Part shown: positions 28,219 to 36,743 of the stretch, piece by piece | How the letters are laid out: every line of letters begins with the position of its first letter | How positions within the stretch are numbered: position 1 is the stretch's first letter | Assembly: GCF_001952935.1 (NCBI RefSeq) | Contig: NZ_CP018319.1 | Coordinates: 5,476,001-5,540,000 of the forward strand | DNA from: Pseudomonas frederiksbergensis | GTDB lineage: Bacteria; Pseudomonadota; Gammaproteobacteria; Pseudomonadales; Pseudomonadaceae | Reading direction: 5' to 3' | Length of the DNA stretch: 64,000 nt | The notes under the pieces: model-generated | Databases searched by the model: none | Told to the model about the DNA's origin: nothing | The model's input: only the letters and a program-made list of their open reading frames with translations | Position numbers and translations under genes: made by a program

Positions 28219-28341
28219 CTGTGGGAACGGGCTTTGTGGCGAGGGGGCTTGCCCCCGTTCGAGTGCGCAGCGCTCGCAGATTTGTGGGGCCGCTGCGCGG
28301 CCCAACGGGGGCAAGCCCCCTCGCTACAAGGCTCCCACAGG
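28219..28341. repeat. Composite repeat: GTGGCGAGGGG-type element, copy 3, nested in REP half-arms
   Basis: Outer arms CTGTGGGAACGGGC and GGCTCCCACAGG resemble REP ends. Inside them lies the GTGGCGAGGGGGCTTGCCCC element and its inverse, with the central GGGGCCGCTGCGCGGCCC hairpin. It stands between the thiolase and acyl-CoA dehydrogenase genes of an apparently single operon. Confidence 0.85.
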
Positions 28342-28372
28342 ACCTGCGTCTTAACCAAATTAAGGATTTGGC

Positions 28373-29500
28373 ATGATTCCCAATGACGAACAACTTCAGA
28401 TCAGCGACGCGGCCCGGCAGTTTGCCCAGGAACGGCTGAAACCGTTCGCCGCCGAGTGGGACCGCGAGCATCGCTTCCCCAAGGAAGCCATCGGCGAAAT
28501 GGCCGAACTGGGTTTCTTCGGCATGCTGGTGCCGGAAGAGTGGGGCGGTTGCGACACCGGTTACCTGGCCTACGCCATGGCCCTGGAAGAAATCGCGGCC
28601 GGCGACGGCGCCTGCTCGACCATCATGAGCGTGCACAACTCGGTGGGTTGCGTGCCGATTCTCAAGTACGGCAACGACGACCAGAAAGAACGCTTCCTCA
28701 AACCGTTGGCCAGCGGCTCGATGCTCGGGGCTTTTGCCCTGACCGAACCGCAGGCCGGCTCCGACGCCAGCGGCCTGAAAACCCGTGCCCGTCTGGAAGG
28801 CGATCATTACGTGTTGAACGGCTGCAAGCAGTTCATCACCTCCGGGCAGAACGCCGGGGTGGTGATCGTGTTCGCCGTGACCGATCCGAGTGCTGGCAAG
28901 CGTGGCATCACCGCATTGATCGTACCGACCGATTCGCCAGGCTATAAAGTCGCACGGGTCGAAGACAAACTTGGCCAGCACGCCTCCGACACCTGCCAGA
29001 TCCTGTTTGAGGACGTGAAGGTGCCGGTGGCCAACCGCTTGGGCGAGGAGGGCGAAGGTTATCGAATCGCCCTGGCCAACCTCGAAGGCGGCCGTGTCGG
29101 CATCGCTTCGCAATCGGTGGGCATGGCCCGCGCTGCGTTCGAAGCGGCCCGCGACTATGCCCGCGAGCGTGAAAGTTTCGGCAAGCCGATCATCGAACAT
29201 CAAGCGGTCGCGTTCCGCCTGGCGGACATGGCGACCCAGATCGCCGTCGCCCGACAGATGGTGCATTACGCGGCGGCGCTGCGTGACAGCGGCAAGCCGG
29301 CCTTGGTCGAAGCGTCCATGGCCAAGCTGTTCGCCTCGGAAATGGCCGAGAAAGTCTGCTCCTCGGCATTGCAAACCCTCGGCGGTTACGGTTACTTGAA
29401 CGATTTCCCGCTGGAACGGATCTACCGCGACGTACGCGTTTGCCAGATCTACGAAGGCACCAGCGACATTCAGCGCATGGTTATTTCGCGCAATCTTTGA
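28373..29500 (+). CDS. Short/branched-chain acyl-CoA dehydrogenase
   Basis: A 375-residue FAD enzyme that introduces the 2,3 double bond into acyl-CoA. The complete family signature is present: GAFALTEPQAGSDASGLKT (flavin and substrate loop), YVLNGCKQFITSGQNAG, ASDTCQILFEDV, LQTLGGYGYLNDFPLERIYR and QIYEGTSDIQRMVISRNL with the catalytic Glu near residue 361 in the short-chain position. Within the block it would act on 2-methylbutyryl-CoA or butyryl-CoA. It is separated from the thiolase by a composite repeat, so its expression relative to upstream genes may differ. The next start is 14 bases downstream. Confidence 0.9.
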   Translation: MIPNDEQLQISDAARQFAQERLKPFAAEWDREHRFPKEAIGEMAELGFFGMLVPEEWGGCDTGYLAYAMALEEIAAGDGACSTIMSVHNSVGCVPILKYGNDDQKERFLKPLASGSMLGAFALTEPQAGSDASGLKTRARLEGDHYVLNGCKQFITSGQNAGVVIVFAVTDPSAGKRGITALIVPTDSPGYKVARVEDKLGQHASDTCQILFEDVKVPVANRLGEEGEGYRIALANLEGGRVGIASQSVGMARAAFEAARDYARERESFGKPIIEHQAVAFRLADMATQIAVARQMVHYAAALRDSGKPALVEASMAKLFASEMAEKVCSSALQTLGGYGYLNDFPLERIYRDVRVCQIYEGTSDIQRMVISRNL

Positions 29501-29514
29501 GAAGGAAGCTACTT

Positions 29515-30288
29515 GTGAACTACGAAACGATTTTGTTGGAAACCCATGGTCGCGTTGGCCTGATCACCCTGAACCGTCCGCAAGCGCTGAATGCGTTGAA
29601 CGCGCAGATCGTCAGCGAGCTGAACCACGCCCTCGATGGCCTGGAAGCTGATTCGAACATCGGCTGCATCGTGCTCACGGGCTCGAAAAAAGCCTTCGCG
29701 GCCGGCGCCGACATCAAGGAAATGGCCGAGCTGACCTACCCGCAGATCTACCTCGACGACCTGTTCAGCGACAGCGATCGCGTGGCTAACCGCCGCAAGC
29801 CGATCATTGCCGCCGTCAACGGTTTCGCTTTGGGCGGTGGGTGTGAACTGGCGCTGATGTGCGACTTCATCCTGGCTGGCGACAATGCCAAGTTCGGTCA
29901 GCCGGAAATCAACCTCGGCGTACTGCCGGGCATGGGCGGCACCCAGCGCCTGACCCGCGCGGTAGGCAAGGCCAAGGCCATGGAAATGTGCCTCAGCGGT
30001 CGCTTGATCGATGCGGTGGAAGCGGAGCGTTGCGGGATTGTCGCGCGGATTGTTCCGGCTGATGAGTTGCTGGAAGAAGCGTTGAAAGTCGCGGCGCTGA
30101 TTGCCAAGAAGTCGTTGCCGATTGCAATGATGATCAAGGAAAGCGTCAACCGCGCGTTTGAAGTGAGCCTGTCGGAAGGTGTGCGTTTTGAACGACGGGT
30201 GTTCCATGCGGCGTTTGCCACACAGGATCAGAAAGAAGGGATGGCGGCGTTTATTGCCAAGCGTGAGGCGGAGTTTAAGGGTAAGTAA
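29515..30288 (+). CDS. Enoyl-CoA hydratase
   Basis: A 257-residue crotonase that hydrates 2-enoyl-CoA (tiglyl-CoA if the block degrades isoleucine). Motifs: LITLNRPQALNALNAQIVSE, KAFAAGADIKEMAEL (oxyanion hole), GFALGGGCELALMCDFILAG and QPEINLGVLPGMGGTQRLTR, holding both catalytic glutamates (near residues 113 and 133). The GTG at 29515, eight bases after AAGGA, is the start; in-frame codons before it overlap the dehydrogenase gene. It is the last gene of the plus-strand block. Confidence 0.92.
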   Translation: MNYETILLETHGRVGLITLNRPQALNALNAQIVSELNHALDGLEADSNIGCIVLTGSKKAFAAGADIKEMAELTYPQIYLDDLFSDSDRVANRRKPIIAAVNGFALGGGCELALMCDFILAGDNAKFGQPEINLGVLPGMGGTQRLTRAVGKAKAMEMCLSGRLIDAVEAERCGIVARIVPADELLEEALKVAALIAKKSLPIAMMIKESVNRAFEVSLSEGVRFERRVFHAAFATQDQKEGMAAFIAKREAEFKGK

Positions 30289-30296
30289 CCCGAACC

Positions 30297-30407
30297 GATC
30301 GTTCCCACGCTCTGCGTGGGAATGCATCCTGTGACGCTCTGCGTCACGCTTGAGAAGGGACGCGGAGCGTCCCGGGCGGCGTTCCCACGCAGAGCGTAGG
30401 AACGATC
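30297..30407. repeat. GATC-bounded palindromic repeat, copy 4
   Basis: A complete copy, GATCGTTCCCACGCTCTGCG to AGAGCGTAGGAACGATC, filling the gap between two convergent operons. It may help terminate transcription from both sides. Confidence 0.9.
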
Positions 30408-30424
30408 AGTTCTGTGGCGTTGAT

Positions 30425-31576
30425 TTAGACCAGGTAGTGCTTCAACTCCCGGGCAATCACCATCCGCTGTATCTCGCTCGACCCTTCATAAATCTGCGTA
30501 ATCCGCGCATCCCGGTAGTAGCGCTCCACCGGGTAATCCTCCAGATACCCGTACCCGCCGTGAATCTGCATCGCCGACGAGCACACTTTCTCGGCCATCT
30601 CCGACGCAAACAATTTGGCCTGTGAAGCCTCCGACAGACACGGCTTGCCGGCACTGCGCAACCGCGCGGCATGCAGGATCAGCAGTCGTGCTGCGTTCAA
30701 CCGGGTGTGCATATCAGCCAGCATGTTGGCAATGCTCTGGTGCTCGATGATCGGCTTGTCGAACTGTACCCGATCCCGCGAATAGGCCAGCGCCGCTTCA
30801 AACGCCGCGCGGGCAATGCCCAGCGCTTGTGCCGCGATGCCGATGCGGCCGCCTTCGAGGTTCGACAGGGCAATCGCCAGTCCTTTACCGCGCTCACCCA
30901 ACAGGTTGGCTTCAGGAATCGTGCAGTTGCTCAGGGTCACCGCGCAGGTATCGGACGCGCGAATGCCCATTTTGTGTTCGGTGCGATCAACGATGAAACC
31001 CGCGGTATCGGTCGGCACCAGGAACGCGGAGATGCCGCGCTTGCCCAGGTCCGGATCGGTCACCGCAAACACGATAGCCAGTTTCGCCCGTTTGCCATTG
31101 CTGACGAATTGCTTGGCGCCGTTGATCACCCACTGGCCGTCGCGCAGTTCGGCGCGGGTGCGCAGGTTGTGGGCTTCGGACCCAGCTTGGGGTTCGGTCA
31201 GGCAGAAGCAGCCGATGGCCTGACCGCTGGCCAGATCCGGCAGCCAGGTTTGTTTCTGTTCTTCAGTGCCGTAGTTGAGGACCGGACCGCAGCCCACGGA
31301 GTTGTGAATGCTCATCAGTGCGCCAGTGGCGCCGTCACCGGCCGAAATCTCTTCCACGGCCAAGGCGTAGGCGACGTAGTCGACATAGGTGCCGCCCCAT
31401 TCCTCGGGCACCACCATGCCCAACAGGCCCAGTTCACCCATCTTCGCCACCAGACCGTCATCGATCCAGCCGGCCTTTTCCCAGGCCTGGGCGTGGGGGG
31501 CGATTTCGCCGCGGGCAAAGTCCCGGGCCATGTCGCGGATCATGACTTGCTCTTCGTTCAATTCGATATCGTGCAT
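30425..31576 (-). CDS. Acyl-CoA dehydrogenase (isobutyryl-CoA dehydrogenase-like)
   Basis: 383 residues with all acyl-CoA dehydrogenase landmarks: IGCFCLTEPQAGSEAHNLRT, WVINGAKQFVSNGKRAKL, ASDTCAVTLSNCTIPEANLL, MQIHGGYGYLEDYPVERYYR and QIYEGSSEIQRMVIARELKH with the catalytic Glu. It follows the 3-hydroxyisobutyryl-CoA hydrolase gene with a three-base gap and must be co-transcribed. That partner makes isobutyryl-CoA (valine pathway) the best guess for the substrate. It differs clearly from the plus-strand dehydrogenase, so the two are not a recent duplication. Confidence 0.9.
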   Translation of the reverse strand: MHDIELNEEQVMIRDMARDFARGEIAPHAQAWEKAGWIDDGLVAKMGELGLLGMVVPEEWGGTYVDYVAYALAVEEISAGDGATGALMSIHNSVGCGPVLNYGTEEQKQTWLPDLASGQAIGCFCLTEPQAGSEAHNLRTRAELRDGQWVINGAKQFVSNGKRAKLAIVFAVTDPDLGKRGISAFLVPTDTAGFIVDRTEHKMGIRASDTCAVTLSNCTIPEANLLGERGKGLAIALSNLEGGRIGIAAQALGIARAAFEAALAYSRDRVQFDKPIIEHQSIANMLADMHTRLNAARLLILHAARLRSAGKPCLSEASQAKLFASEMAEKVCSSAMQIHGGYGYLEDYPVERYYRDARITQIYEGSSEIQRMVIARELKHYLV

Positions 31577-31579
31577 GGC

Positions 31580-32686
31580 TCAGCTCCCGCTTTGGTCAAA
31601 ACCGCTGAAGAAACTCGCGACATGCTCGGCGTCCAGCGCCTGCAAGGTCGGCGGGTTCCAGCGCGGCTTCTTGTCTTTGTCGATCAGCAAGGCGCGCACG
31701 CCTTCGATCAGGTCGCCGCGCTCGAACCACTGACGGTCCAGGTGCAGCTCAAGGGCGAAGCAGTCTTGCAGACTCAAGTGCCGACCACGACGGAGCATTT
31801 CCAGGGTCACGCCCATGGCCAGCGGTGAACGGCTTTCCAGCAGGTCGGCGGTGGTCTTGGCCCACTCGTGGCTGTCGGCAACCGTTACTTCACGCAGTTG
31901 CTCAACAATACTCGGCACATCGGGAAGGGCGAAGAAGTGATCGATGGCCGGACGCAACGCGCTCAATGGCGCGTCGGGTAGTTGTTGCACCGCAAGTTTC
32001 GCCAGCAGACCTTGAAGGTCCTTCAAGGGTGATTCGTGCCATTCGAGCTGGTCGAGTTGCTCGTCGAGGGTTCCCAGCTTGTCGCTTTCCAGGTACCAGT
32101 CGGCCAGGCCGCAATAGAGTGCATCGGCCGCGCGGATCTGCACGCCGCTGACGCCGAGGTAAATCCCCAGTTCACCGGGAACGCGCGGCAGGAAATGGCT
32201 GCCACCGACATCCGGGAAATAACCGATCGCCACTTCCGGCATGGCCAGACGGCTTTTCTCAGTCACCACCCGCAAGTCGGCGCCTTGCACCAGGCCCATG
32301 CCGCCACCCAGGACAAAACCGTCCATCAAGGCGAGCACAGGTTTGCGGTAATGGTGAATCGAGAGGTCGAGGGCGTATTCCTCGACGAAGAAATCTTCGT
32401 GCAGCGTGTCGCCGTTTTTAAAGCTGTCGTACAGCGAACGGATGTCGCCGCCAGCACAGAACGCCTTCTCGCCAGCGCCGCGCAACACCACCGCGTGTAC
32501 GTGCGGATCCAGTGCCCAGGCGTCGAGCTGACGCTGCAGGTTGCGCACCATGTTCAGGGTAATGGCGTTGAGGCCGGCGGGGCGATTGAGGGTCAGGTGA
32601 CCGATGTGGTTGCGAACCTCGGCCAGCACTTCGTTTTGCGTGGCTTCCATGGACGAAGTCCGCGGAGAAGAAACCTGAGCAGTCAT
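31580..32686 (-). CDS. 3-hydroxyisobutyryl-CoA hydrolase-like crotonase
   Basis: Hydrolyses 3-hydroxyisobutyryl-CoA to free 3-hydroxyisobutyrate in valine degradation. It is 368 residues, longer than hydratases and fitting the HIBCH group. Motifs: HLTLNRPAGLNAITLNMV, KAFCAGGDIRSLYDSFKNGD, MDGFVLGGGMGLVQGADLRV, MPEVAIGYFPDVGGSHFLPR, then the HIBCH-specific C-terminal extension (LLESRSPLAMGVTLEMLRRG, ALLIDKDKKPRWNPPTL). ATG at 32686 has GGGAG seven bases upstream; the 84 codons before it are non-coding. It is the first gene of a two-gene operon with a CA motif just upstream of the ribosome site. Confidence 0.9.
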   Translation of the reverse strand: MTAQVSSPRTSSMEATQNEVLAEVRNHIGHLTLNRPAGLNAITLNMVRNLQRQLDAWALDPHVHAVVLRGAGEKAFCAGGDIRSLYDSFKNGDTLHEDFFVEEYALDLSIHHYRKPVLALMDGFVLGGGMGLVQGADLRVVTEKSRLAMPEVAIGYFPDVGGSHFLPRVPGELGIYLGVSGVQIRAADALYCGLADWYLESDKLGTLDEQLDQLEWHESPLKDLQGLLAKLAVQQLPDAPLSALRPAIDHFFALPDVPSIVEQLREVTVADSHEWAKTTADLLESRSPLAMGVTLEMLRRGRHLSLQDCFALELHLDRQWFERGDLIEGVRALLIDKDKKPRWNPPTLQALDAEHVASFFSGFDQSGS

Positions 32687-32702
32687 CACTAACTCCCTGC
32701 TT

Positions 32703-32710
32703 TTATTGTT
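32703..32710 (-). promoter_or_regulatory. Candidate Hfq/Crc (CA) motif before the hydrolase gene
   Basis: AACAATAA on the minus strand fits AANAANAA, within AAGAACAATAAAAG immediately upstream of the AGGGAG ribosome site, the position where Hfq/Crc blocks translation in Pseudomonas. Confidence 0.5.
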
Positions 32711-32722
32711 CTTTATAGAGAA

Positions 32723-32736
32723 GCTCGCGCGCGAGC
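32723..32736. promoter_or_regulatory. Perfect 14-base palindrome, possible operator
   Basis: GCTCGCGCGCGAGC is self-complementary and lies 37 bases upstream of the hydrolase start codon. It could be a regulator site or a hairpin in the leader. The binding protein is unknown. Confidence 0.4.
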
Positions 32737-33132
32737 GATGCTGGATCGTAACAGTGCAAATTTGTGATGTACAACCGGCATATGTGCAGGTCTTGCCTGC
32801 ATTTTTGTAATGGCAGTGGAGAATTCCTTTCTGAATACGGCCGTGGGCCGGGCTCACGACAGATTCGGCTGTCAAAACAGCCTTATCAGCGCAATCCGGG
32901 TGTCTACACCGGCCCGTACGACACCTGTACCCGCTCATCTCTTGGCATTCTGGCCTCGGGTTTGAAGCCTTCTGCCGAGGGTTTCAGGCCGGGTGCCGCT
33001 GAGTGCGGCCCACCGTGCAAAACAATAAGAACGCTGTTGCGGTGTTAGCCGCATCGACTCTCTGTTCCTGCCCATAAAGGTGGCCGGGTTAGCCTGGCCG
33101 CGATAATTCCAAATAAATCGGGATTCAAGAAG

Positions 33133-33912
33133 ATGAAGACTAGATGGCTGAGCTTGTCGGCAATCGCATTGCTGTGCTGCACCACCGGCGCCAGTGCCAA
33201 GGAATGGAAGGAGCTGCGATTCGGCGTCAACCCGAGCTACCCGCCTTTTGAATCCTCCACCGCCGATGGCGGCGTGCAGGGCTTTGGCGTGGATTTGGGC
33301 AATGCGATCTGCGCCGAATTGAAGGTTAAATGCGTGTGGGTCAGCAATGACTTCGACGGGCTGATTCCGGCCCTCAAGGCGGGCAAGTTCGATGCCATCG
33401 AATCATCGATGACCGTGACCGATGCGCGCAAAAAACAGATCGACTTCACCGACCGCCTGTATGCCGGGCCGACCGCCATCGTCACTCGCAAGGATTCCGG
33501 GCTGTTGCCCACCGCCGAGTCGCTGCAGGGCAAGACCATCGGTTACATGCAGGGCACGATCCAGGAAACCTACGCCAAGGCCAAGTTGGGGCCGGGCGGC
33601 GTGAAACTGCGGGCCTATCAGAATCAGGATCAGGTCTACGCCGACCTGGTATTTGGCCGTCTCGACGCCTCGATCCAGGACAAGATGCAGGCGCAAATGA
33701 GCTTTTTGACTTCCCCTCAAGGTGCTGACTTCAAGAACAGTGAAGGCATCAGCGACCCGTTGGTCCCCTCCGACATCGCCATCGGCGTGCGCAAGGGCAA
33801 CGAAGAACTCAAAGGCATGCTCAATGCTGCCATCAAGGCCCTGCATGACAAGGGTATCTACGCGCAGATCCAGCAGAAACACTTCGGCGATCTGGACCTC
33901 TACAACTACTGA
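33133..33912 (+). CDS. Basic-amino-acid ABC transporter substrate-binding protein
   Basis: 259 residues beginning with a signal peptide (WLSLSAIALLCCTTGASA, cut near residue 22). The mature part is a type-2 periplasmic binding protein of the HisJ/ArgT/LAO group: LRFGVNPSYPPFESSTADGG, CVWVSNDFDGLIPALKAGKF, DAIESSMTVTDARKKQIDFT and GKTIGYMQGTIQETYAKAKL are typical. Lysine, arginine, ornithine or a derived guanidino compound is the probable ligand. It heads a cluster of two permeases, an ATPase, an Lrp regulator, a CtlX-type hydrolase and a succinyltransferase, pointing to arginine-like substrates. Confidence 0.88.
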   Translation: MKTRWLSLSAIALLCCTTGASAKEWKELRFGVNPSYPPFESSTADGGVQGFGVDLGNAICAELKVKCVWVSNDFDGLIPALKAGKFDAIESSMTVTDARKKQIDFTDRLYAGPTAIVTRKDSGLLPTAESLQGKTIGYMQGTIQETYAKAKLGPGGVKLRAYQNQDQVYADLVFGRLDASIQDKMQAQMSFLTSPQGADFKNSEGISDPLVPSDIAIGVRKGNEELKGMLNAAIKALHDKGIYAQIQQKHFGDLDLYNY

Positions 33913-33988
33913 TCCCCGCGCCCCAAAGGCTGCGTCCTGGTAACAGGCGCAGCGCTTGCGCGCGGGCGCCTCAAGACAGGTGACTGAC

Positions 33989-34714
33989 GTGAACTCCTTC
34001 CTGAATCTGATCGGGGTCGATCTCTCTGCCCTGCAAGGCTATGGCCCATTGTTGCTGCATGGCACCTGGGTCACGCTGAAATTGTCAGCGCTCTCGCTGC
34101 TGGTGAGCATGGCACTGGGCCTGCTCGGCGCGGCGGCGAAACTGTCGCCGCTGAAGCTGTTGAACCTGCCGGCAACCTTCTACACGACGCTGATTCGCGG
34201 GGTGCCGGACCTGGTGCTGATGCTGCTGATTTTCTACAGCCTGCAAGGCTGGCTGAGCAGCCTGACCGAAGCCATGGACTGGCCCTACATGGAAATCGAT
34301 CCGTTCGTGGCCGGGGTCATCACCCTCGGATTTATCTACGGCGCGTATTTCACCGAGACCTTTCGCGGGGCGATTCTGAGCGTACCGCGCGGCCAGCAGG
34401 AAGCCGCCGCGTGCTTTGGCCTGAACCGCTGGCAGCGATTCCGCTTCGTGGTGTTCCCGCAGATGATGCGTTTCGCTTTGCCGAGCCTGGGCAATAACTG
34501 GCTGGTGCTGCTCAAGGCCACGGCGCTGGTGTCGATCATCGGGTTGTCGGACCTGGTCAAGGTCGCGCAAGAAGCCGGAAAAAGTACCTTCAACATGCTC
34601 GATTTCCTGCTGCTGGCAGCGGCGCTGTATTTGCTGATCACCAGCGCTTCGAACTACGTTTTGCGCGTGCTGGAACGGCGCTATAACCAGGGTGTGCGGG
34701 GGATGGCACGATGA
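33989..34714 (+). CDS. ABC transporter permease, HisQ type
   Basis: About 241 residues with five or so membrane spans. It carries the polar amino-acid permease signature: YGPLLLHGTWVTLKLSALSL, TLIRGVPDLVLMLLIFY, and the EAA loop GQQEAAACFGLNRWQRFRFV that docks the ATPase. GTG at 33989 with CAGGTGA upstream is a better start than an earlier TTG. The stop overlaps the start of the next permease by four bases (ATGA), so the two are translationally coupled. Confidence 0.88.
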   Translation: MNSFLNLIGVDLSALQGYGPLLLHGTWVTLKLSALSLLVSMALGLLGAAAKLSPLKLLNLPATFYTTLIRGVPDLVLMLLIFYSLQGWLSSLTEAMDWPYMEIDPFVAGVITLGFIYGAYFTETFRGAILSVPRGQQEAAACFGLNRWQRFRFVVFPQMMRFALPSLGNNWLVLLKATALVSIIGLSDLVKVAQEAGKSTFNMLDFLLLAAALYLLITSASNYVLRVLERRYNQGVRGMAR

Positions 34715-35421
34715 TCGAGTTGATTGCCGAATACTGGAAACCCTTTCTGTTCAGCGACGGTTACAGCCTCACCGGGTTGGCCATGACGTTGTGGCTGCTG
34801 GTGGCGAGCATTGTGATGGGGTTCTTCCTGTCGTTGCCCTTGGCGATCATGCGCACCTCGCGCTGGGGCCTGCTGCGCTAGCCGGTTCAGCTGTTCACCT
34901 ACGTGTTTCGCGGTACGCCGCTGTATATCCAGTTGCTGATTTGCTACAGCGGGATCTACGGCATCGCGGTGGTGCGCTCGCAACCGTTGCTCGAAGCATT
35001 TTTCCGCGATGCGATGAACTGCACCTTGCTCGCGTTCACGCTCAACACCTGCGCCTACACCGTGGAAATTTTCGCCGGGGCGATTCGCAGCATTCCCTAC
35101 GGTGAAATCGAGGCCGCCCACGCGTATGGCTTGAGCGGTTGGCGCCTGTACCTGCGGCTGATTCTGCCTTCGGCGTTGCGCCGGGCACTGCCGTATTACA
35201 GCAACGAAGTGATCCTGATGTTGCACGCGACCTCAGTGGCGTTCACCGCCACCATTCCAGACATCCTCAAAGTCGCCAGGGACGCCAATGCCGCGACCTT
35301 CATGACCTTCCAGGCCTTCGGCATTGCCGGGCTGCTGTACCTCGCGCTGTCGTTCGGCCTGGTCGGCGCCTTCCGGTTCGCAGAGAAGCGTTGGCTGGGT
35401 TTTCTCGGCCCGACTCACTAA
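34711..35421 (+). pseudogene. ABC transporter permease, HisM type, interrupted by an in-frame TAG
   Basis: Read from the ATG at 34711 the frame gives IELIAEYWKPFLFSDGYSLT and LPLAIMRTSRWGLLR, then TAG at 34879-34881, then continues without a shift as PVQLFTYVFRGTPLYIQLLI, the EAA loop GEIEAAHAYGLSGWRLYLRL and the rest of a 236-codon HisM-type permease. Homologues usually have Trp in that place (RWPVQ), so one base change TGG to TAG explains it. A restart at GTG 34903 would give 172 residues lacking the first membrane span. It is either a true recent nonsense mutation, a read-through codon, or a sequencing error. Without this subunit the transporter would not work as a HisQM heterodimer. Confidence 0.88.
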
Positions 35422-35477
35422 ATCCCATTTTCTGTCCAGAGCGGTGCCGCCAGGCCTGCCGCTCCAGGAGTGCTGAC

Positions 35478-36239
35478 ATGTACAAACTCACGGTTGAAAA
35501 TCTGTATAAACGTTTTGGTGACAACGAAGTGCTCAAGGGCGTCTCGTTGAATGCACGGGCAGGCGATGTGGTGAGCATGATCGGCGCCAGCGGTTCGGGT
35601 AAAAGCACGATGCTGCGCTGCATCAACTTTCTGGAGCGCGCGGACGAAGGCGCCATTGAACTGGACGGCGAGCGCGTGATCACGCGCCCGGGTGCCGGTG
35701 GCATGCGCGTCGCTCATCCGGCGCAATTGCAGCGTCTGCGCACGCGCCTGGCAATGGTGTTCCAGCATTTCAATCTGTGGAGCCATCTGACGGTCCTGGA
35801 GAACATCGTGCTGGCGCCGTGCCGGGTGTTGGGGATCAGCCGCAAGGCCGCCGAAGAAAGTGCGCGGGCTTACCTGGACAAGGTCGGTCTGGCGCAACGA
35901 GTGGCCGATCAATACCCGGCGTTTCTGTCCGGTGGCCAGCAACAACGGGTGGCGATCGCACGTGCCCTGGCGGTGGAACCGGAGATTCTGTTGTTCGACG
36001 AGCCGACCTCGGCACTCGATCCGGAATTGGTGGGTGAGGTGCTGAAGGTCATTCAGGCCCTGGCCGAGGAAGGCCGTACCATGTTGATGGTGACCCACGA
36101 AATGGGGTTTGCCCGGCAGGTTTCCAGCCAGGTGTTGTTTTTGCATCAGGGAAAGGTCGAGGAGCAGGGTGATGCTACGATCCTTGACCAGCCAAAAAGT
36201 GAACGTTTGCAGCAATTCCTATCGGGTCGTTTGAAGTGA
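35478..36239 (+). CDS. Amino-acid ABC transporter ATP-binding protein
   Basis: 253 residues, HisP/GlnQ type. Walker A GASGSGKSTM (residues 35-44), Q-loop VFQHFNLW, signature FLSGGQQQRVAIARAL, Walker B ILLFDEPTSALDPELVG and the H-loop MVTHEMGF are all intact. CCAGGAG lies nine bases before the ATG. It is 56 bases downstream of the broken permease, on the same strand, and 12 bases before the Lrp-type gene. It energises import of the ligand bound by the product of the gene at 33133. Confidence 0.93.
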   Translation: MYKLTVENLYKRFGDNEVLKGVSLNARAGDVVSMIGASGSGKSTMLRCINFLERADEGAIELDGERVITRPGAGGMRVAHPAQLQRLRTRLAMVFQHFNLWSHLTVLENIVLAPCRVLGISRKAAEESARAYLDKVGLAQRVADQYPAFLSGGQQQRVAIARALAVEPEILLFDEPTSALDPELVGEVLKVIQALAEEGRTMLMVTHEMGFARQVSSQVLFLHQGKVEEQGDATILDQPKSERLQQFLSGRLK

Positions 36240-36251
36240 GGCAAGACGTAC

Positions 36252-36731
36252 ATGGCGGATATCCGCGATCTGTCGATCGTGCTTGATCGTATCGATCAGG
36301 CAATCATCGAAGTGTTGCGCCACGAAGGGCGCATCACTTATCAAAAGCTTTCCGAGCGCGTCCATCTCACGCCCAGGCCGTGCCTGGAACGGGTGCGCAA
36401 ACTCGAACAGCTCGGGGTCATTCGTGGGTATGGCGCGATTCTCGATGAAAAGAAACTGACGCCAGGCTTGTCGTTGCTGGTGTTGGTTGCGTTGTCGAAC
36501 CAGAGCGGGCGCGCGGCGCAGAAGGCGTTCGAAGCCAAGGTCCGCGCCTGCCCTCAGGTGATGGAATGTCAGTTGATCAGCGGTGCGTTCGACTACAGCT
36601 TGCGCATGCGTTGCCGGGACATGGAGCACTATCGGGTGCTGACCGAAGTCTGGTTCGATGACCCGGAATTGCACATCGACAAACTGGTCAGCCATCCGGA
36701 ACTGGCGATGGTCAAGACCACGATGGAATAG
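36252..36731 (+). CDS. Lrp/AsnC-family transcriptional regulator
   Basis: 159 residues. N-terminal winged helix-turn-helix: LDRIDQAIIEVLRHEGRITY then QKLSERVHLTPRPCLERVRK and LEQLGVIRGYGAILD. The C-terminal RAM/AsnC ligand domain follows: VMECQLISGAFDYSLRMRCR then DMEHYRVLTEVWF. Such proteins respond to amino acids and usually control adjacent catabolic genes. Its place between the transporter and the ctlX-astA pair fits a local activator sensing the transported compound. A strong terminator lies directly after it. Confidence 0.92.
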   Translation: MADIRDLSIVLDRIDQAIIEVLRHEGRITYQKLSERVHLTPRPCLERVRKLEQLGVIRGYGAILDEKKLTPGLSLLVLVALSNQSGRAAQKAFEAKVRACPQVMECQLISGAFDYSLRMRCRDMEHYRVLTEVWFDDPELHIDKLVSHPELAMVKTTME

Positions 36732-36743
36732 GTTTGGCAGAAC

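Larger units (their letters stand above)
32687..33132. other. Divergent intergenic region
   Basis: 446 bases between the hydrolase gene (minus) and the amino-acid-binding-protein gene (plus). It holds a CA motif and a perfect palindrome on the hydrolase side, and an AACAATAA motif at 33021-33028 about 105 bases before the binding-protein start. I could not recognise the promoters. The open frame at 32764-33048 has no family resemblance and is not called. Confidence 0.6.

Noticed and set aside
26154..28358. 734-codon open frame on the minus strand opposite the SDR and thiolase genes
   Set aside because: It spans two real genes and a repeat, has no recognisable domain, and its composition is that of an antisense shadow.
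32764..33048. 94-codon open frame between the hydrolase and the binding-protein genes
   Set aside because: No ribosome site, no family resemblance, and unusual composition for this genome.
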